A DNA stretch of 39,188 nt from Klebsiella pneumoniae (GCA_945876945.1 CAMCQE010000023.1:1-39188); one strand, 5' to 3'; counted from the stretch's first letter, positions 1 through 10,077 are shown. A program made the numbers and translations. Notes: generated by a model not told the origin, from the sequence alone.

Positions 1-981
1 GCCCGGTTGGAGCACCAGCCGTGCCGCACCGGCCGCGTCGGTAATCTTGTCGATTGCGGTCTGCATGCGCTTAAGCGCAAAGGGCACGCCGTTCGCGTCG
101 GTATCGGTCAGCAGGGCAGCCAGACAGTCTTCGCGAAACATTGCCGCGCAATCACAATCCCGCAAGGACTCTTTCGCGCCGGTGACCAAGTGCCGCATGG
201 CTTGCGCGATTTCCTGCGAGCCCGGTGCGAATGCTGTGGGGTCGAAGGCGACCAGCATCATGCTGAGCGGCCGCTTGTAGCGCTTGCTGGCCGCAACTTC
301 CTGCGTCAGACGCTCGTCAAAATACGTGAAGGTATAGAGCCCGAATTCGGTGTCGACCAAACCGCCTGCGCCGCGCGCATCGCCCAGCTCACCCCGCGTC
401 AGCGCGAGCGTGCCGCGGGCGTTGATACGGTAGGCATAGATGGTGCGGAGTTCTGCGCGCTCCGCCTCAAAGCGCTGACCACAACCCAGACACAGGCAGG
501 CGGTGTCGGGCTCGGTGGAAACATAATTGCAGCTCCCGCAGAGGTAGCTGCTGGCAGGGCGCTCATAGTCCACCCCGATGTGGCGCAACTGATGCCCGCA
601 TTTGCGGCAGGTGTAGCGCACGCCGTCCTGAAACTCGGTTTCCGGGGCCATATGGCCGCAGCGGAAGTGATGCAGCAGGTCGCCCACCTCAACGTTGCTG
701 CTGGTGCAGGAAGGACAGACTTCACGGAAGAGCAGGGCATGGTGCCCGCACTGCCAACAAAAATAGCCGCGCTCGGCAAACTGTCGGTCCACATAGCCCA
801 ATTCGGCGAGTTGATCGAGATCGTCAAACGCATCCCGCGTCGAAATCCCCAGCTCGCTGATGCCCGGGAACGAAAACCCGTTCAGGGCGCTCGGGTCAGG
901 GACCGGGCTCAAAAGCTGTTGCGAATTTCTGGCGGCCAGCTTCAGCAGGCCAAGATAGCGCTCGCTCGTGGGAAGCATCAT
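1..981 (-). CDS. Zinc-ribbon (TackOD1-like) protein with degenerate GGDEF-like domain, partial at window edge
   Basis: The frame is open from ATG 981 to the window edge without a stop, giving 327 residues with the C-terminus missing. Residues 75-167 hold paired cysteines (C75/C78, C89/C92, C108, C125/C128, C148/C151, C162/C164/C167), as expected for several stacked zinc ribbons. From about residue 215 the sequence follows the start of a GGDEF domain (ERLTQEVAASKRYKRPLSMM), but the signature loop reads FREDC instead of GGDEF, so cyclase activity is unlikely. This layout fits the TackOD1 (thaumarchaeal output domain 1) group of signalling proteins, recalled rather than searched. The start is the second of two candidates (TTG, then ATG ATG), with a purine-rich GAGCGAGAA upstream. 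The plus-strand reading over the same bases is a shadow. The frame and cysteine pattern are secure; the family name is moderately so. Confidence 0.72.
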   Translation of the reverse strand, partial: MMLPTSERYLGLLKLAARNSQQLLSPVPDPSALNGFSFPGISELGISTRDAFDDLDQLAELGYVDRQFAERGYFCWQCGHHALLFREVCPSCTSSNVEVGDLLHHFRCGHMAPETEFQDGVRYTCRKCGHQLRHIGVDYERPASSYLCGSCNYVSTEPDTACLCLGCGQRFEAERAELRTIYAYRINARGTLALTRGELGDARGAGGLVDTEFGLYTFTYFDERLTQEVAASKRYKRPLSMMLVAFDPTAFAPGSQEIAQAMRHLVTGAKESLRDCDCAAMFREDCLAALLTDTDANGVPFALKRMQTAIDKITDAAGAARLVLQPG

Positions 982-1091
982 CAAGCGTTCTCGCTCATGG
1001 ACAAGAGTGGAAAACTGCCGGTTTCAGGCACTTCCCGAATGTAAAAGCGTGCGGGGTATTTTGCAAAACAAAAATCGGTGCGGCGTCTGGC

Positions 1092-1115
1092 CCTACGCCC
1101 GTTCAAGGGCGTAGG
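1092..1115 (-). terminator. Hairpin downstream of the amidohydrolase gene
   Basis: A perfect 9-bp inverted repeat (1092-1100 with 1107-1115, 6-base loop) lies 18 bases past the amidohydrolase stop. On the minus strand a run of five T follows only about 18 bases later, so this is a weak or Rho-assisted terminator at best. It would separate the amidohydrolase unit from the zinc-ribbon gene at 981. Confidence 0.4.
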
Positions 1116-1133
1116 CCTTGCCCGCACTGGCAA

Positions 1134-2879
1134 TCAGCGCGCCGACTGCCCGCCGCGCAATACCCGGCCGGGTCGCGCGCCCGTGTCTGCGCCGTGCTCG
1201 GTCACAAACTCTCCTTTGACCAGCGTGCCCACATAGCCGCTCACCTGCTCGGTGAGGCGGGGCATGCCGGCCGGCAGGTCATAGACCATGCTCGGCGCCG
1301 CGGTGGCGAGTGCGCCAAGGTCGATTAGATTGAGATCCGCCCGCAGGCCCGGCAGCAGCGCGCCGCGATCGGCGAACCCGAACAAGCCCGCATTCGCGCT
1401 AGAAAGCTTTTTCACCATTAATTCCAGCGGCACATGATGCGCACTGTCGGGCGCGGTATCTCGCACCCAGCGGGTGAGCATGTAGCTGTGCATGCCGGCA
1501 TCGGCGATAAACCGCACATGGGCACCCGCGTCGCTCAGGCCCAGCGCCGAGAGCGGGTGACGCATCATGGCGTGGAGGGCGTTCGCATTACCTTCGGCGT
1601 AGTTCACGCCGAAGTGAGTGAGGATGGCGCGGCCGTTGTTCTGCAGCAGCAGATCGTAGGCCACGGCCTGCGGCGTCTGGCCGGTGCGGCGGGCGATTTC
1701 GGCCACGCAAGCCTCGCGCGGTGGGGTGTAATCGATGGGCGAACCGGCGGCGTAGGTGTGTTCCCACATCACCGGGTTTTTGTACATCAGCGAAAAACCG
1801 GTGTCGTTAGGGTCGATGTCGTTGAGCAGACGCTCGCGCATCGCCGGGTCGGCCAGCGCGGCATAGCGTTCGGCAAACGGCAGGTCCCGAATCGCCTGAT
1901 AGCTCGGCATGAAGCGCCAGGGGTGTTCGCCCTCGAAGCTGAAGAGAATCGAAATAGGCCGGCCCGAGACTTGCGGGATAAGCCGTTGCCCTTCACGCGC
2001 AGCGGCTTCGCAGACCGCCAGCTGGCGCTGCCATTGGCTGGGGTCCACGTTGTGCTGCAAGAGCAGGAACATCACGGCGCAGTCGGACTGCGTGGCGATG
2101 GTTTTCATGAGCGCCATTTCGCGATCCAGGCCTTCGATGTCTTCGCCCACGATGCCGGCGTTGACCATTTCGAGCAGCCCGTGGCCGCTGGCTTTCACCG
2201 CGCGGGCGATGGCGGTGAGTTCCGCTTCAACGGCGAAGGTGCCGGGCACCGGGCGTCCGTCGGCGGCGATATGAATGGCGGTGCGGGAACTCGAGACCCC
2301 CACCGCGCCGCCTGCCATGGATTCGCGCGTGATGCGGGCCATGGCGACTAAATCCTCTGCCGTCGCGTGCTCATTGGCCGCGCCGCGCTCGCCCATCACG
2401 TAGGCGCGGAGTGCGCCGTGGGCCAGCATGGAGGCGATATCAAAACTGCGTGGCGTGGCATCCAGCGCATCGAGATATTGCGGGAAGCTCTCCCAATTCC
2501 ACTGCATGCCGGCTTCGAGCGAGGCGGCGGGAATGTCTTCTACGCCTTCCATCAAGCCAATCAGCCAGCGATGTTGTTCAGGGCGTGCGGGCGCGAAGCC
2601 CACCCCGCAATTGCCCATCACGGCGGTGGTCACGCCGTGGCGTAGCGAAGGCATGAGCACCGGGTCCCAGCTGGCCTGACCGTCGTAGTGGGTGTGGATG
2701 TCGACCCATCCGGGGGTGACCAGCAGGCCGTCCGCATTCACGGTGCGGCGGGCGCGCCCCAGATCCTGCCCGATGGCGGCAATCTTGCCGCCGCGGATTG
2801 CCACATCGGCGGTAAGGGCAGGGGCGCCGGTGCCATCCACCACGGTACCGCCGCGAATAAGGGTGTCGAATTCGGCCAT
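1134..2879 (-). CDS. D-aminoacylase / N-acyl-D-amino-acid deacylase family amidohydrolase
   Basis: This is a 581-residue metal-dependent hydrolase of the amidohydrolase 3 group. It has an N-terminal beta-sandwich (about 1-55), the metal-binding HTHYDG motif (H62, H64), the conserved MGNCG cysteine (C91), and the late GLSDAGAH motif carrying the catalytic aspartate. The family removes N-acyl groups from D-amino acids, but many members act on unknown cyclic amides, so the substrate is open. The start at 2879 is preferred over a longer frame to 2951: GGGAG sits about 8 bases before this ATG, and the [11 protein letters not shown] opening matches the family. It is cytoplasmic, with no signal peptide. 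It lies third in a minus-strand series after alkA and the quinone oxidoreductase, but a gap of about 105 bases leaves room for its own promoter. Confidence 0.88.
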   Translation of the reverse strand: MAEFDTLIRGGTVVDGTGAPALTADVAIRGGKIAAIGQDLGRARRTVNADGLLVTPGWVDIHTHYDGQASWDPVLMPSLRHGVTTAVMGNCGVGFAPARPEQHRWLIGLMEGVEDIPAASLEAGMQWNWESFPQYLDALDATPRSFDIASMLAHGALRAYVMGERGAANEHATAEDLVAMARITRESMAGGAVGVSSSRTAIHIAADGRPVPGTFAVEAELTAIARAVKASGHGLLEMVNAGIVGEDIEGLDREMALMKTIATQSDCAVMFLLLQHNVDPSQWQRQLAVCEAAAREGQRLIPQVSGRPISILFSFEGEHPWRFMPSYQAIRDLPFAERYAALADPAMRERLLNDIDPNDTGFSLMYKNPVMWEHTYAAGSPIDYTPPREACVAEIARRTGQTPQAVAYDLLLQNNGRAILTHFGVNYAEGNANALHAMMRHPLSALGLSDAGAHVRFIADAGMHSYMLTRWVRDTAPDSAHHVPLELMVKKLSSANAGLFGFADRGALLPGLRADLNLIDLGALATAAPSMVYDLPAGMPRLTEQVSGYVGTLVKGEFVTEHGADTGARPGRVLRGGQSAR

Positions 2880-2984
2880 GGTCTTGCTCCCTGAAAGATG
2901 GGCCAGAGTATGTTGCCGCTCGCGGCGCAATAGCCAGCATTGAGGCGGCAAATTGCGTATTGCGTTGAAGCGCTAATGCGCCTG

Positions 2985-3965
2985 CTAGATCGTCACCACC
3001 ACGTTACCCACCGCGCCCGACTCCACCGCGATATGGGCCTCGGCGATTTTTTCGAGCGGGAAGCTGGGGCCGGGATGGTGGTGCAACGTGCCGGCCAGCA
3101 GCTGGCGTGTCAGGTCAGCATTGGCCGCCGCCCGGTCGGCGGGCGTTAAATTGAAAACGATAAAAAAGCGGTAGCGCAGATTTTTAACGACCGACGGCAA
3201 GAAAGGCACCGCCACATCGGCCCCGCCCGAGCCATAGACAATCACATCGCCTTCGGCCTGCACCAGCAGCGCGTCCTGTGCCAGATTGGCTTTGCCGTCC
3301 ACTTCGATTACCCGGTGAACGCCAAGGCCGGCGGTTTCCGCCAGCACCCGGGCCACCAGATCTTCTGTGCGGTAGTTAATCGCGACATCGGCGCCGGCAG
3401 CGAGCGCAATCGCGGCTTTTTCGGGCCCGCTGACGCTGGAGAGGATGCGGGCGGCGCCAGCGGCGCGCGCGAACTGGATGGCGTAGTGGCCCACCGCCCC
3501 GGCGCCGCCGGCCACGAGCACCGTTTTGCCTGTTACGCCGCCATCCACATTCACCGCCTGCCAGGCGGTGAGCGCGGGAATGCCGAAGCAAGCGCCGGCG
3601 GCAAACGAGGTGTTCTCGGGCAGCGGCACCGCCTGCGCGCTGGGTAGCACCACGAATTCGGCCGCCGTCCCTTGCGGTCGACCCCAGCAAGCGTTGTACA
3701 GCCACACCCGCTCGCCGAGTCGCGCCGACGGCACCCCGGTGCCGATCGCATCGATGACGCCGGCGCCATCGCTATGCGGGGTGATGTGGGGGAACGCGAG
3801 TTGGGTGGTGCGCGCGCCGCCGCGAGTTTTCACATCGACCGGGTTCACCCCGGAGGCATGCACACGGACGCGCACCTCGCCCGGGCCCGGCTCGGGCGTG
3901 GCGATGTCGACCAGTTGCAAGACTTCGGCCGCCGGGCCGGTGCGTTCAAACAGGACAGCGCGCAT
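2985..3965 (-). CDS. Zinc-free medium-chain dehydrogenase, NADPH:quinone oxidoreductase type
   Basis: This 326-residue member of the MDR superfamily belongs to the quinone reductase (zeta-crystallin-like) branch. The N-terminal GroES-like fold includes a VNPVDVKTR segment. The NAD(P)-binding Rossmann domain starts at the glycine motif AGGAGAVG after VLVAGG. The structural-zinc cysteine cluster of alcohol dehydrogenases is absent. The family reduces quinones or alpha,beta-unsaturated carbonyls with NADPH; the substrate cannot be read from sequence. The ATG at 3965 is chosen because GGAG lies 8 bases upstream and MRAVLFERTG is the usual family opening. The alternative start six codons earlier would include that ribosome site. 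It lies 30 bases downstream of the alkA-type gene, probably on one transcript. Confidence 0.88.
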   Translation of the reverse strand: MRAVLFERTGPAAEVLQLVDIATPEPGPGEVRVRVHASGVNPVDVKTRGGARTTQLAFPHITPHSDGAGVIDAIGTGVPSARLGERVWLYNACWGRPQGTAAEFVVLPSAQAVPLPENTSFAAGACFGIPALTAWQAVNVDGGVTGKTVLVAGGAGAVGHYAIQFARAAGAARILSSVSGPEKAAIALAAGADVAINYRTEDLVARVLAETAGLGVHRVIEVDGKANLAQDALLVQAEGDVIVYGSGGADVAVPFLPSVVKNLRYRFFIVFNLTPADRAAANADLTRQLLAGTLHHHPGPSFPLEKIAEAHIAVESGAVGNVVVTI

Positions 3966-3995
3966 GGGGCAATACTCCATCAAAAAAGCGGGGCA

Positions 3996-4619
3996 TTAAC
4001 GGGTGGGCATGGCGTCGGTGATGCGCCACATATACAGCGCCAGCAGCGAGCGATGGGGGGCAAACAGCATCGCCGCGCGCTCGAGATCAAAGCGGGACTG
4101 CTCTGCCACAAAACGCTCGAAGGTTTTGCGTACGGCAAGATCGCCCAAGGGCCAGATATCCGGTTCGCGAAAATAAAACAGCGAGATCATGTCGGCGGTC
4201 CACGGGCCGATGCCACGCAGCGCGGTCAGGCCGGCGGTGCGTTCCGGGAGCGCGAGTTGCGCCATGCGGGCCCGCTTCAGTTGGCCAGCAGCCTCGGCGG
4301 TGGCGAGCGCTTGCAGCGTCAGCAGCTTGCCGCCGGACAGGCCACAGGCCCGCAAGGCCTCCGGGCTTGCCGTCAGGGCCAGCGCGGGGATTGGCTGATT
4401 GGTGGTCTTGGCCAGGGCTTCTATCCGCTGCCAAATGGTGGCCGCAGCGCGCGTCGAGAGTTGCTGTCCGACCACCACGCGCGCCAGATAGCGGGCCAGC
4501 GGTTGGCGATGACGGACCGGCCATGCGGGGGCGCCAACCTGTGTCATCGCCGCGGCCAGCGGCTTTGAAAACTTGCCCGCGGTGCGGATGAATTGCGGGT
4601 GGAGGGTAGCGGGATCCAT
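3996..4619 (-). CDS. DNA-3-methyladenine glycosylase II (AlkA/HhH-GPD family)
   Basis: This 207-residue base-excision repair glycosylase has a helix-hairpin-helix at [11 protein letters not shown] (134-144), followed by [10 protein letters not shown], whose D160 is the expected catalytic aspartate. The enzyme flips out and removes alkylated purines. It matches the short bacterial AlkA-like form and lacks the N-terminal TATA-like domain of E. coli AlkA (282 residues). The frame is open to 4940, but the extra 107 residues have low-complexity shadow character and overlap the sensor kinase. The ATG at 4619 gives the family N-terminus and has a purine-rich stretch upstream. It is divergent from the histidine kinase, with 139 bases between starts. 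Confidence 0.88.
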   Translation of the reverse strand: MDPATLHPQFIRTAGKFSKPLAAAMTQVGAPAWPVRHRQPLARYLARVVVGQQLSTRAAATIWQRIEALAKTTNQPIPALALTASPEALRACGLSGGKLLTLQALATAEAAGQLKRARMAQLALPERTAGLTALRGIGPWTADMISLFYFREPDIWPLGDLAVRKTFERFVAEQSRFDLERAAMLFAPHRSLLALYMWRITDAMPTR

Positions 4620-4758
4620 CTTCGGGATTCTCGCGAGCCGGGGTGGCGGCCGCAAGCGCGAAGTTTTGCCCTCATGCCGCCCGCAATTCAGTAGACTCGA
4701 AACACCGGCGTCGATGGTGCGGCCCGGAACCAGTCTGTTGTTCAGTGGGAGACGCATT

Positions 4759-7722
4759 GTGAGGCGAGATGCGCAATCGACGCGCTTAATCTCCACCGCT
4801 CGCTGGGTGTGGCTGACCTTCGTCAAAAACGCCCTGCTGCCCCTGTTGCTGGTGGAGGTGGCGATTATTGGCGTGTATGTGGCCACCACCATCATTTCGC
4901 ATCGCGCGAACGTGGCTTCGATGCGGGGGCTCGCGACCACCGAAATTCAATCCATTGCGAAGGCAGAGGCCAAAAACATCAGCGCGCAGCTCGCGTCGGT
5001 GACGGGCCTGATGGAAGTGCTGCGCGTCGCAACTTATCGCGCGCTGGAGTTCCCCTATCAACCGTCCGCCGAGACGCTGGCCAGTCTTCGGATGTCGCCC
5101 GACGGCGTCTATTACACGGCCGTCGACACCGGCACCGCGGCTGCGTTCTATAGCGGCGCCGTGCCGGTCGGCGCGGGTGAAATGGCTAAAGCGCAGCGCC
5201 TGCTCCAACTCGACCACACAATGAAAGCCATTCGGGGCGCGAACCGCATTGTGGTGCAGTCCTACTTCAACAGCTTCGACTCGCTGAACATCATCTATCC
5301 CTGGTTTGATGTGCTCAGCCAGTACTCGCCGAAAATGTCAGTCCCAACGTACAACTTCTACTACGAAGCAGACGATCGGCATAACCCCAAGCGCGCTGTG
5401 GTCTGGACCGCACCGTACCTTGACCCGGCGGGCGCCGGTTGGATTGTGTCGGCGATCGCCCCGGTCTACCGCCGCGATTTCCTCGAAGGGGTGGCGGGAA
5501 TCGATATCACCGTCGAGGCGATTGTGCGCCAGGTGCTGAATTTGCAAGTGCCCTGGCAGGCTTACGGCGTGTTGGTGTCTGGCGAAGGCACGGTCATCGC
5601 CTTGCCTCCGGCCGGCGAAAAAGATTTCCGTCTCTCCGAACTGACTAAGCACCACTATCAGACGGCCATTACCAAAGACACGCTCAAGCCCGACGACTTC
5701 AACCTTTACAAACGTCCGGCCCTCGCGCCGCTGGCAGCGCAGGTAGGGACGCGCCCGCAGGGGGTCGCCGCATTTGATTTTGGCGGTGCCAAGATTGTGG
5801 GCTGGGCCTCGGTGGCGGAAACCGGTTGGAAACTGCTAATCCTTGTGCCAGAGGCAAACTTGTTCTCGGTGGCCGATGCGCTCCGCACCAACGCCAATAT
5901 GACCGCCGGGTTGATGGTTGGCTGCATGCTTGCTTTCTACCTCGGCTATTTTGTTTGGCTCCGCGTTCGGGCCGAGCGCGAGAGCCTGCGGGTGACGGCG
6001 CCATTGCAGGCGCTGAACAACATGGCCGAGCGCTTCGATAACGGCGATTACGACCAGAACCCTGAACATTTCGAGATTTTTGAATTCGAACAATCGGTCC
6101 AGCGTTTTGCCGGGATGGGCCGCTCGCTGGGAGATATGGTCAGTCGCTTACAGGACGCTGAGCGCGTGGTGAGTGCCAGCGAAGAACGGCTGAGTCTGGT
6201 CCTGACGGCGTCGGGACAGGGCGTGTGGGATTGGCGGATTGCCGAAAATCGGACCTGGCGCTCGCTGCGCTTCAAGGCCTTGCTCGGCTTGGCCGGGCCG
6301 GCAGACGTGGTGGATGGGCTCGCGATTCGCAGGCACTTGCATCCCGCAGACAGTCAACGCTTCGAGGCGCGGCTGGAAGCCTTGTTTGCCGGTCGCGGCG
6401 CGATTCTCGACGAGGAAATCCGGCTGGGGCGCGGCGACGGCACCTACGTCTGGGTCCAGTGTGTCGCCCAGTTATCGAGCGATGACCCACGCCCCGGGCG
6501 CCTGGTGGGCGCGATTGCCGATGTCACCGAGCGGCGTCTGGCAGAAGAAACGCTGCGGCAGGCTAAAGACAGCGCCGAAGCAGCGAGTCTCGCCAAGGGC
6601 CAGTTTCTGGCCACTGTGAGCCACGAAATCCGTACCCCGCTTAACGGGGTGCTGGGCATGTCGCTGTTGCTGGCGGATACCGCGCTTACCGAAGAGCAAC
6701 GCGATTACGTCGACACCATTACCAGCTCCGGTCAGCATTTGATGGAAGTGCTGACGGAGGTCCTGGATTTCTCCCGCATTGAAGCCGGCCGTCTTGAACT
6801 GGATGAGGCGCCGTTCGCGCTGGCGGGTCTGGTGGAAGAGGTGGCGCGCCTGATCTCGCCGCCGGCGCGTGGCAAGGGGCTACGCTTCATTTGGCGGATC
6901 ACGGGCGCGGTTCCGCCACTTGTGAAAGGCGATGCCACCCGCCTGCGGCAGGTCTTGCTGAATCTGTTAGGCAACGCGGTGAAGTTCACGCGCGAGGGCT
7001 CGGTGGATTTCGAGGTAACGGCAAAGCCGGTGGAGGACGGGCGTCTGGCGCTTGGCTTTGAGGTACTCGACACCGGGGTGGGGATCCCGCCGGACAAACT
7101 CACCCAGATTTTTGAGGCCTTCAGTCAGGCGGATAACTCGCATTCGCGCGAGTTTGGCGGGACGGGCCTCGGCCTCACCATTTCCGATCGGCTGGTTTCT
7201 TTGATGGGCGGCAAGATTGCAGCCAGCGCAAGGGCCGGCGGTGGCAGCGTCTTTCGCTTCGAGATCGTCCTGGACGTGGTGGCGACACCCGAAACCTTGG
7301 CCACGCCAACAGCCTCGCCGCCGCCGGAGGCGAGCTCGCGCAGGCCCCGACGCGTGCTGGTGGCCGAGGACAACCTGATCAACCGGCGTCTGGTGCAGGT
7401 GATGCTGCAAAAACTGGGCTATGAGGTCGGCCTTGCAGAGAACGGTCGTCTCGCGCTTGATGCGCTGGAGACCCGCAGGCCCGACGTGCTGCTACTCGAT
7501 TTGCAGATGCCGGTGCTGAGCGGGCTTGAGGTCGCGCGTCGCGTTCGCGAGCGTGAACAGGCATTGAACCTGCCGAGGTTGCCGATTATTGCGGTGACCG
7601 CCAATTCATCCGCGGCCGACCGCGAGGCCAGTCTGGCCGCCGGCGCCGACACGTTCCTCGCCAAGCCTTTTACCGCCCCCGAACTTGCCGCGCAGATCGA
7701 GGCGCTGCTTGGGCCAGTCTGA
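4759..7722 (+). CDS. Hybrid sensor histidine kinase (Cache-type sensor, PAS, HisKA, HATPase, receiver)
   Basis: This 987-residue inner-membrane sensor has a first membrane helix at about 22-46, a periplasmic double-Cache-like sensor (about 50-375), a second helix at about 380-402, a HAMP-like linker, and PAS/PAC (about 475-595). HisKA follows with phospho-accepting H622 ([15 protein letters not shown]), then HATPase_c with [11 protein letters not shown] and a GGTGLGL G-box. A C-terminal receiver has its phosphate-accepting Asp at D914 ([10 protein letters not shown]) and a conserved KPF lysine. No Hpt domain is present, so phosphotransfer must go to a separate protein. The GTG at 4759 is chosen because GGGAG lies 7 bases upstream; the frame is open back to 4573, which would overlap alkA. 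No response regulator lies nearby, so the ligand and target are unknown. Confidence 0.9.
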   Translation: MRRDAQSTRLISTARWVWLTFVKNALLPLLLVEVAIIGVYVATTIISHRANVASMRGLATTEIQSIAKAEAKNISAQLASVTGLMEVLRVATYRALEFPYQPSAETLASLRMSPDGVYYTAVDTGTAAAFYSGAVPVGAGEMAKAQRLLQLDHTMKAIRGANRIVVQSYFNSFDSLNIIYPWFDVLSQYSPKMSVPTYNFYYEADDRHNPKRAVVWTAPYLDPAGAGWIVSAIAPVYRRDFLEGVAGIDITVEAIVRQVLNLQVPWQAYGVLVSGEGTVIALPPAGEKDFRLSELTKHHYQTAITKDTLKPDDFNLYKRPALAPLAAQVGTRPQGVAAFDFGGAKIVGWASVAETGWKLLILVPEANLFSVADALRTNANMTAGLMVGCMLAFYLGYFVWLRVRAERESLRVTAPLQALNNMAERFDNGDYDQNPEHFEIFEFEQSVQRFAGMGRSLGDMVSRLQDAERVVSASEERLSLVLTASGQGVWDWRIAENRTWRSLRFKALLGLAGPADVVDGLAIRRHLHPADSQRFEARLEALFAGRGAILDEEIRLGRGDGTYVWVQCVAQLSSDDPRPGRLVGAIADVTERRLAEETLRQAKDSAEAASLAKGQFLATVSHEIRTPLNGVLGMSLLLADTALTEEQRDYVDTITSSGQHLMEVLTEVLDFSRIEAGRLELDEAPFALAGLVEEVARLISPPARGKGLRFIWRITGAVPPLVKGDATRLRQVLLNLLGNAVKFTREGSVDFEVTAKPVEDGRLALGFEVLDTGVGIPPDKLTQIFEAFSQADNSHSREFGGTGLGLTISDRLVSLMGGKIAASARAGGGSVFRFEIVLDVVATPETLATPTASPPPEASSRRPRRVLVAEDNLINRRLVQVMLQKLGYEVGLAENGRLALDALETRRPDVLLLDLQMPVLSGLEVARRVREREQALNLPRLPIIAVTANSSAADREASLAAGADTFLAKPFTAPELAAQIEALLGPV

Positions 7723-7743
7723 GTTTTCAGCGCTCGCCCAGGC

Positions 7744-8883
7744 TCAAAATTGCCGCAGGCCGGCGTAGCGCGCACGGTGATAGCGAGCGTCGCCCAGAGT
7801 CTGCTGGGCCACGCGGGCGCGCTTCAGGAATAGCCCAATCTCCTCGGCGTCGGTCATGCCGATGCCGCCGTGCAACTGCACCGCTTCGCTGGACACAAGC
7901 TCCAGCGTTTCGCAGGCCTTGGCTTGCGCGAGACTGGCGAGCAACGGGGCCTCCGGGTTTTGGGTATCGAGCGCATCCAGCGCTGCGCGCACGGCCGAGC
8001 GCGTGAGTTCGAGTTCGCAGAACATCAGCGCCGCGCGGTGCTTCAGCGCTTGAAAAGAACCAATCACCACCCCGAACTGTTGACGCATGCGCAGATAGTT
8101 CAGGGTGCGGTCGAACGCTTCTTGCGCCGTGCCCAGCATTTCGGCCGCGAGCCCCGCGCAGGCGCCGTCCAGCACCGCTGACAGCGCGGGCCAGGCGCCA
8201 TCCAGCGGCCCCAGCAAGGCCTCGGCCGGCACTCGCAGATTGGTGAACGCCAGCGTCGCCGCGTTGCGCGAGTCCACCAGATTGAGCCGGCGGCAGTGCA
8301 GGCCGGCGGACTGCGGCGGCACGAGGAACACGCTGAGACCGTTCGCGTCGCCCGGCTTGCCGCTGGTGCGCGCCACGACCAGCAGGGTGTCTGCCACATG
8401 GCCATCAAGCACCATGGTTTTGCGCCCGTTGAGGCAATAGCCGTCGCCGTTGGCCTCGGCGCTGAGCGCGGTGTGCAAGGGCGCGTGGTGCGGGCCTTCA
8501 TCGAGCGCGAGCGCGAGAATTTTCTCGCCGCTGGCGACGGCCGGCAGCAGTGCTGCGCGTTGACCCTCATTGCCCAAAGCACGCACGAGTGGGGCGCCAA
8601 GCAGCACGGTCGCCAGCAGGGGTGAGGCCGCGAGCGTGCGGCCTGCCTGCTCCATGATTTGGCCGGCGCCCTGATAGCCAAAATCGACGCCGCCTTCGCT
8701 TTCCGGAATGAGAATGCCGGCCCAGCCCAGTTCGGCCATGGCCTGCCATGTGTTGCGGTCAAAGCCAGTCGCGTCGGCGCGGTCGCGCAGATCGCGCAAG
8801 GCCTTCACGGGCTGCTTCTCGGCAAAAAAATCGCGCGCCGCCTGCTGCAGCATCTGTTGTTCGTCGTTCAGGATAAGGGTCAT
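7744..8883 (-). CDS. Acyl-CoA dehydrogenase, small partner-type subunit
   Basis: This 379-residue flavoprotein has the three acyl-CoA dehydrogenase regions: N-terminal helices, a middle beta domain around 120-230, and a C-terminal helical bundle with the FAD-contact motif MRQQFGVVIGSFQALKHRAA and a late QLHGGIGMTDAEE. It begins 9 bases after the stop of a second, dissimilar acyl-CoA dehydrogenase. Such tandem unlike pairs often form alpha2beta2 heterotetramers (as in actinobacterial FadE/ChsE pairs) acting on bulky or sterol-side-chain CoA thioesters. That role is inferred from pairing, not shown. ATG 8883 has GAGG about 11 bases upstream. It is convergent with the histidine kinase, 21 bases apart. 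Confidence 0.9.
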   Translation of the reverse strand: MTLILNDEQQMLQQAARDFFAEKQPVKALRDLRDRADATGFDRNTWQAMAELGWAGILIPESEGGVDFGYQGAGQIMEQAGRTLAASPLLATVLLGAPLVRALGNEGQRAALLPAVASGEKILALALDEGPHHAPLHTALSAEANGDGYCLNGRKTMVLDGHVADTLLVVARTSGKPGDANGLSVFLVPPQSAGLHCRRLNLVDSRNAATLAFTNLRVPAEALLGPLDGAWPALSAVLDGACAGLAAEMLGTAQEAFDRTLNYLRMRQQFGVVIGSFQALKHRAALMFCELELTRSAVRAALDALDTQNPEAPLLASLAQAKACETLELVSSEAVQLHGGIGMTDAEEIGLFLKRARVAQQTLGDARYHRARYAGLRQF

Positions 8884-8892
8884 GGCGGGGCC

Positions 8893-10077
8893 TCAATCGG
8901 GCAGGCCAAGCACGCGCTTGGCAATGACGTTTAGCTGGATTTCGCTGGTGCCGCCTTCAATGGAATTGCCCTTGGAGCGCAACCAGGTGCGACAGATGGT
9001 GAGTTCTTCTTCGGTGAAATCCTCACCTTCCCAGCCTAGCGCGGCGGTGCCGGCGCATTTGAGGATGAGTTCGAACTTGCGCTTGTTTTGCTCGGTGCCG
9101 TAGTACTTGAACATGGAGGACAGCCCGCCGTTGGCGGCGCCGGCGCTGCTCTCTTCGGCCGCGCGGCGCAAGGTGAGGGCGAAGGCGTGGTCATCCATCA
9201 CGTGCCGGGCCACCGCGTCGCGCAGCACCGGATCGCCGATGCTGCCGTCGGCCAGCCCCAGATAACGCTGGGCGATGACATCGACCGGCGGCGTGGTGCC
9301 GCCAACGGTGCGGCCGATTTCGGAGATCATGCCGCGCTCGTGCTGAAGCAGTTCTTTGGCGATATCCCAGCCGCCGTTGATGTTGCCCACCAGATTGGCT
9401 TTGGGCACTTCCACGTTGGTGAAGAAAGTTTCACAGAAGGCAGAGGCGCCGCTGATGAGTTTGATCGGCCGCGCTTCCACGCCGGGACTCGCCATATCGA
9501 ATAACAGAAAGCTGATGCCACCGTGTTTGGACTCGGTGCTGGTGCGCACCAGACAGAAAATCCAGTCGGCGAGATGGGCGTAGGAGGTCCAGACTTTTTG
9601 CCCGTTGACCAGCCAGTGCTCACCGCGGTCTTCGGCCCGCGTTTGCAGCGAGGCCAGATCGGAACCTGCGCCGGGCTCGCTATAGCCCTGGCACCAGCGG
9701 ATTTCACCGCGCGCAATCGGCGGCAGGAATTCGGCTTTTTGCGCACTTGTGCCGCGGGTCAGAAGCACCGGCCCCAACATGCTGATGCCAAAGCCGAACA
9801 AGGGCTGGCGGCAGCGTAAACGCTGCATTTCCTCCTTGAGCACCAGCGCCTCGGTCGCGCTTAAGCCGCCGCCGCCGTATTCACGCGGCCAGGTGGGCAC
9901 CGTCCAGCCGCGCTCGACCATCGCCGCCAGCCAGCGCTGGCTGTCGGGGTGTTTGAAGACCGGATTGCGCCCGCCCCAAACGCGTTCGTCTTCGGGCATC
10001 GGGGTGCGCATTGAGGCCGGGCAGTTGGCCTCCAGCCAGGCGCGCGTCTCGGCGCGGAAAGTCTCCAGAGCGTCCAC
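8893..10077 (-). CDS. Acyl-CoA dehydrogenase, large partner-type subunit
   Basis: This 394-residue acyl-CoA dehydrogenase shows the middle-domain signature YSEPGAGSDLASLQTRA and the C-terminal FAD/dimer signature SIEGGTSEIQ followed by NVIAKRVLGLPD. It would catalyse alpha,beta-dehydrogenation of an acyl-CoA, passing electrons to ETF. The start is a GTG at 10077 with GGAG 8 bases upstream; no in-frame ATG fits better. It is tightly coupled to the downstream partner gene, probably as a heteromeric enzyme. A 61-base gap separates it from the SCO-MauG gene upstream, so it could belong to the same long transcript or have its own promoter. The substrate is not evident. Confidence 0.9.
   Translation of the reverse strand: MDALETFRAETRAWLEANCPASMRTPMPEDERVWGGRNPVFKHPDSQRWLAAMVERGWTVPTWPREYGGGGLSATEALVLKEEMQRLRCRQPLFGFGISMLGPVLLTRGTSAQKAEFLPPIARGEIRWCQGYSEPGAGSDLASLQTRAEDRGEHWLVNGQKVWTSYAHLADWIFCLVRTSTESKHGGISFLLFDMASPGVEARPIKLISGASAFCETFFTNVEVPKANLVGNINGGWDIAKELLQHERGMISEIGRTVGGTTPPVDVIAQRYLGLADGSIGDPVLRDAVARHVMDDHAFALTLRRAAEESSAGAANGGLSSMFKYYGTEQNKRKFELILKCAGTAALGWEGEDFTEEELTICRTWLRSKGNSIEGGTSEIQLNVIAKRVLGLPD

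Noticed and set aside
7-1044. 345-residue plus-strand open frame
   Set aside because: It is antisense to the zinc-ribbon/GGDEF-like protein, has no recognisable domain, and its residues are Arg/Ala/Gly-rich as expected for a GC-rich shadow.
1434-2351. 305-residue plus-strand open frame
   Set aside because: It is antisense to the D-aminoacylase-type gene; no domain and no convincing ribosome site.
3672-4568. 298-residue plus-strand open frame
   Set aside because: It spans the 5' parts of the quinone oxidoreductase and alkA on the other strand; a GC-driven shadow.
4573-4758. 62-residue N-terminal extension of the histidine kinase
   Set aside because: It overlaps the alkA start, reads as low-complexity Arg/Gly/Pro, and GTG 4759 has a better ribosome site directly ahead of the first membrane helix.
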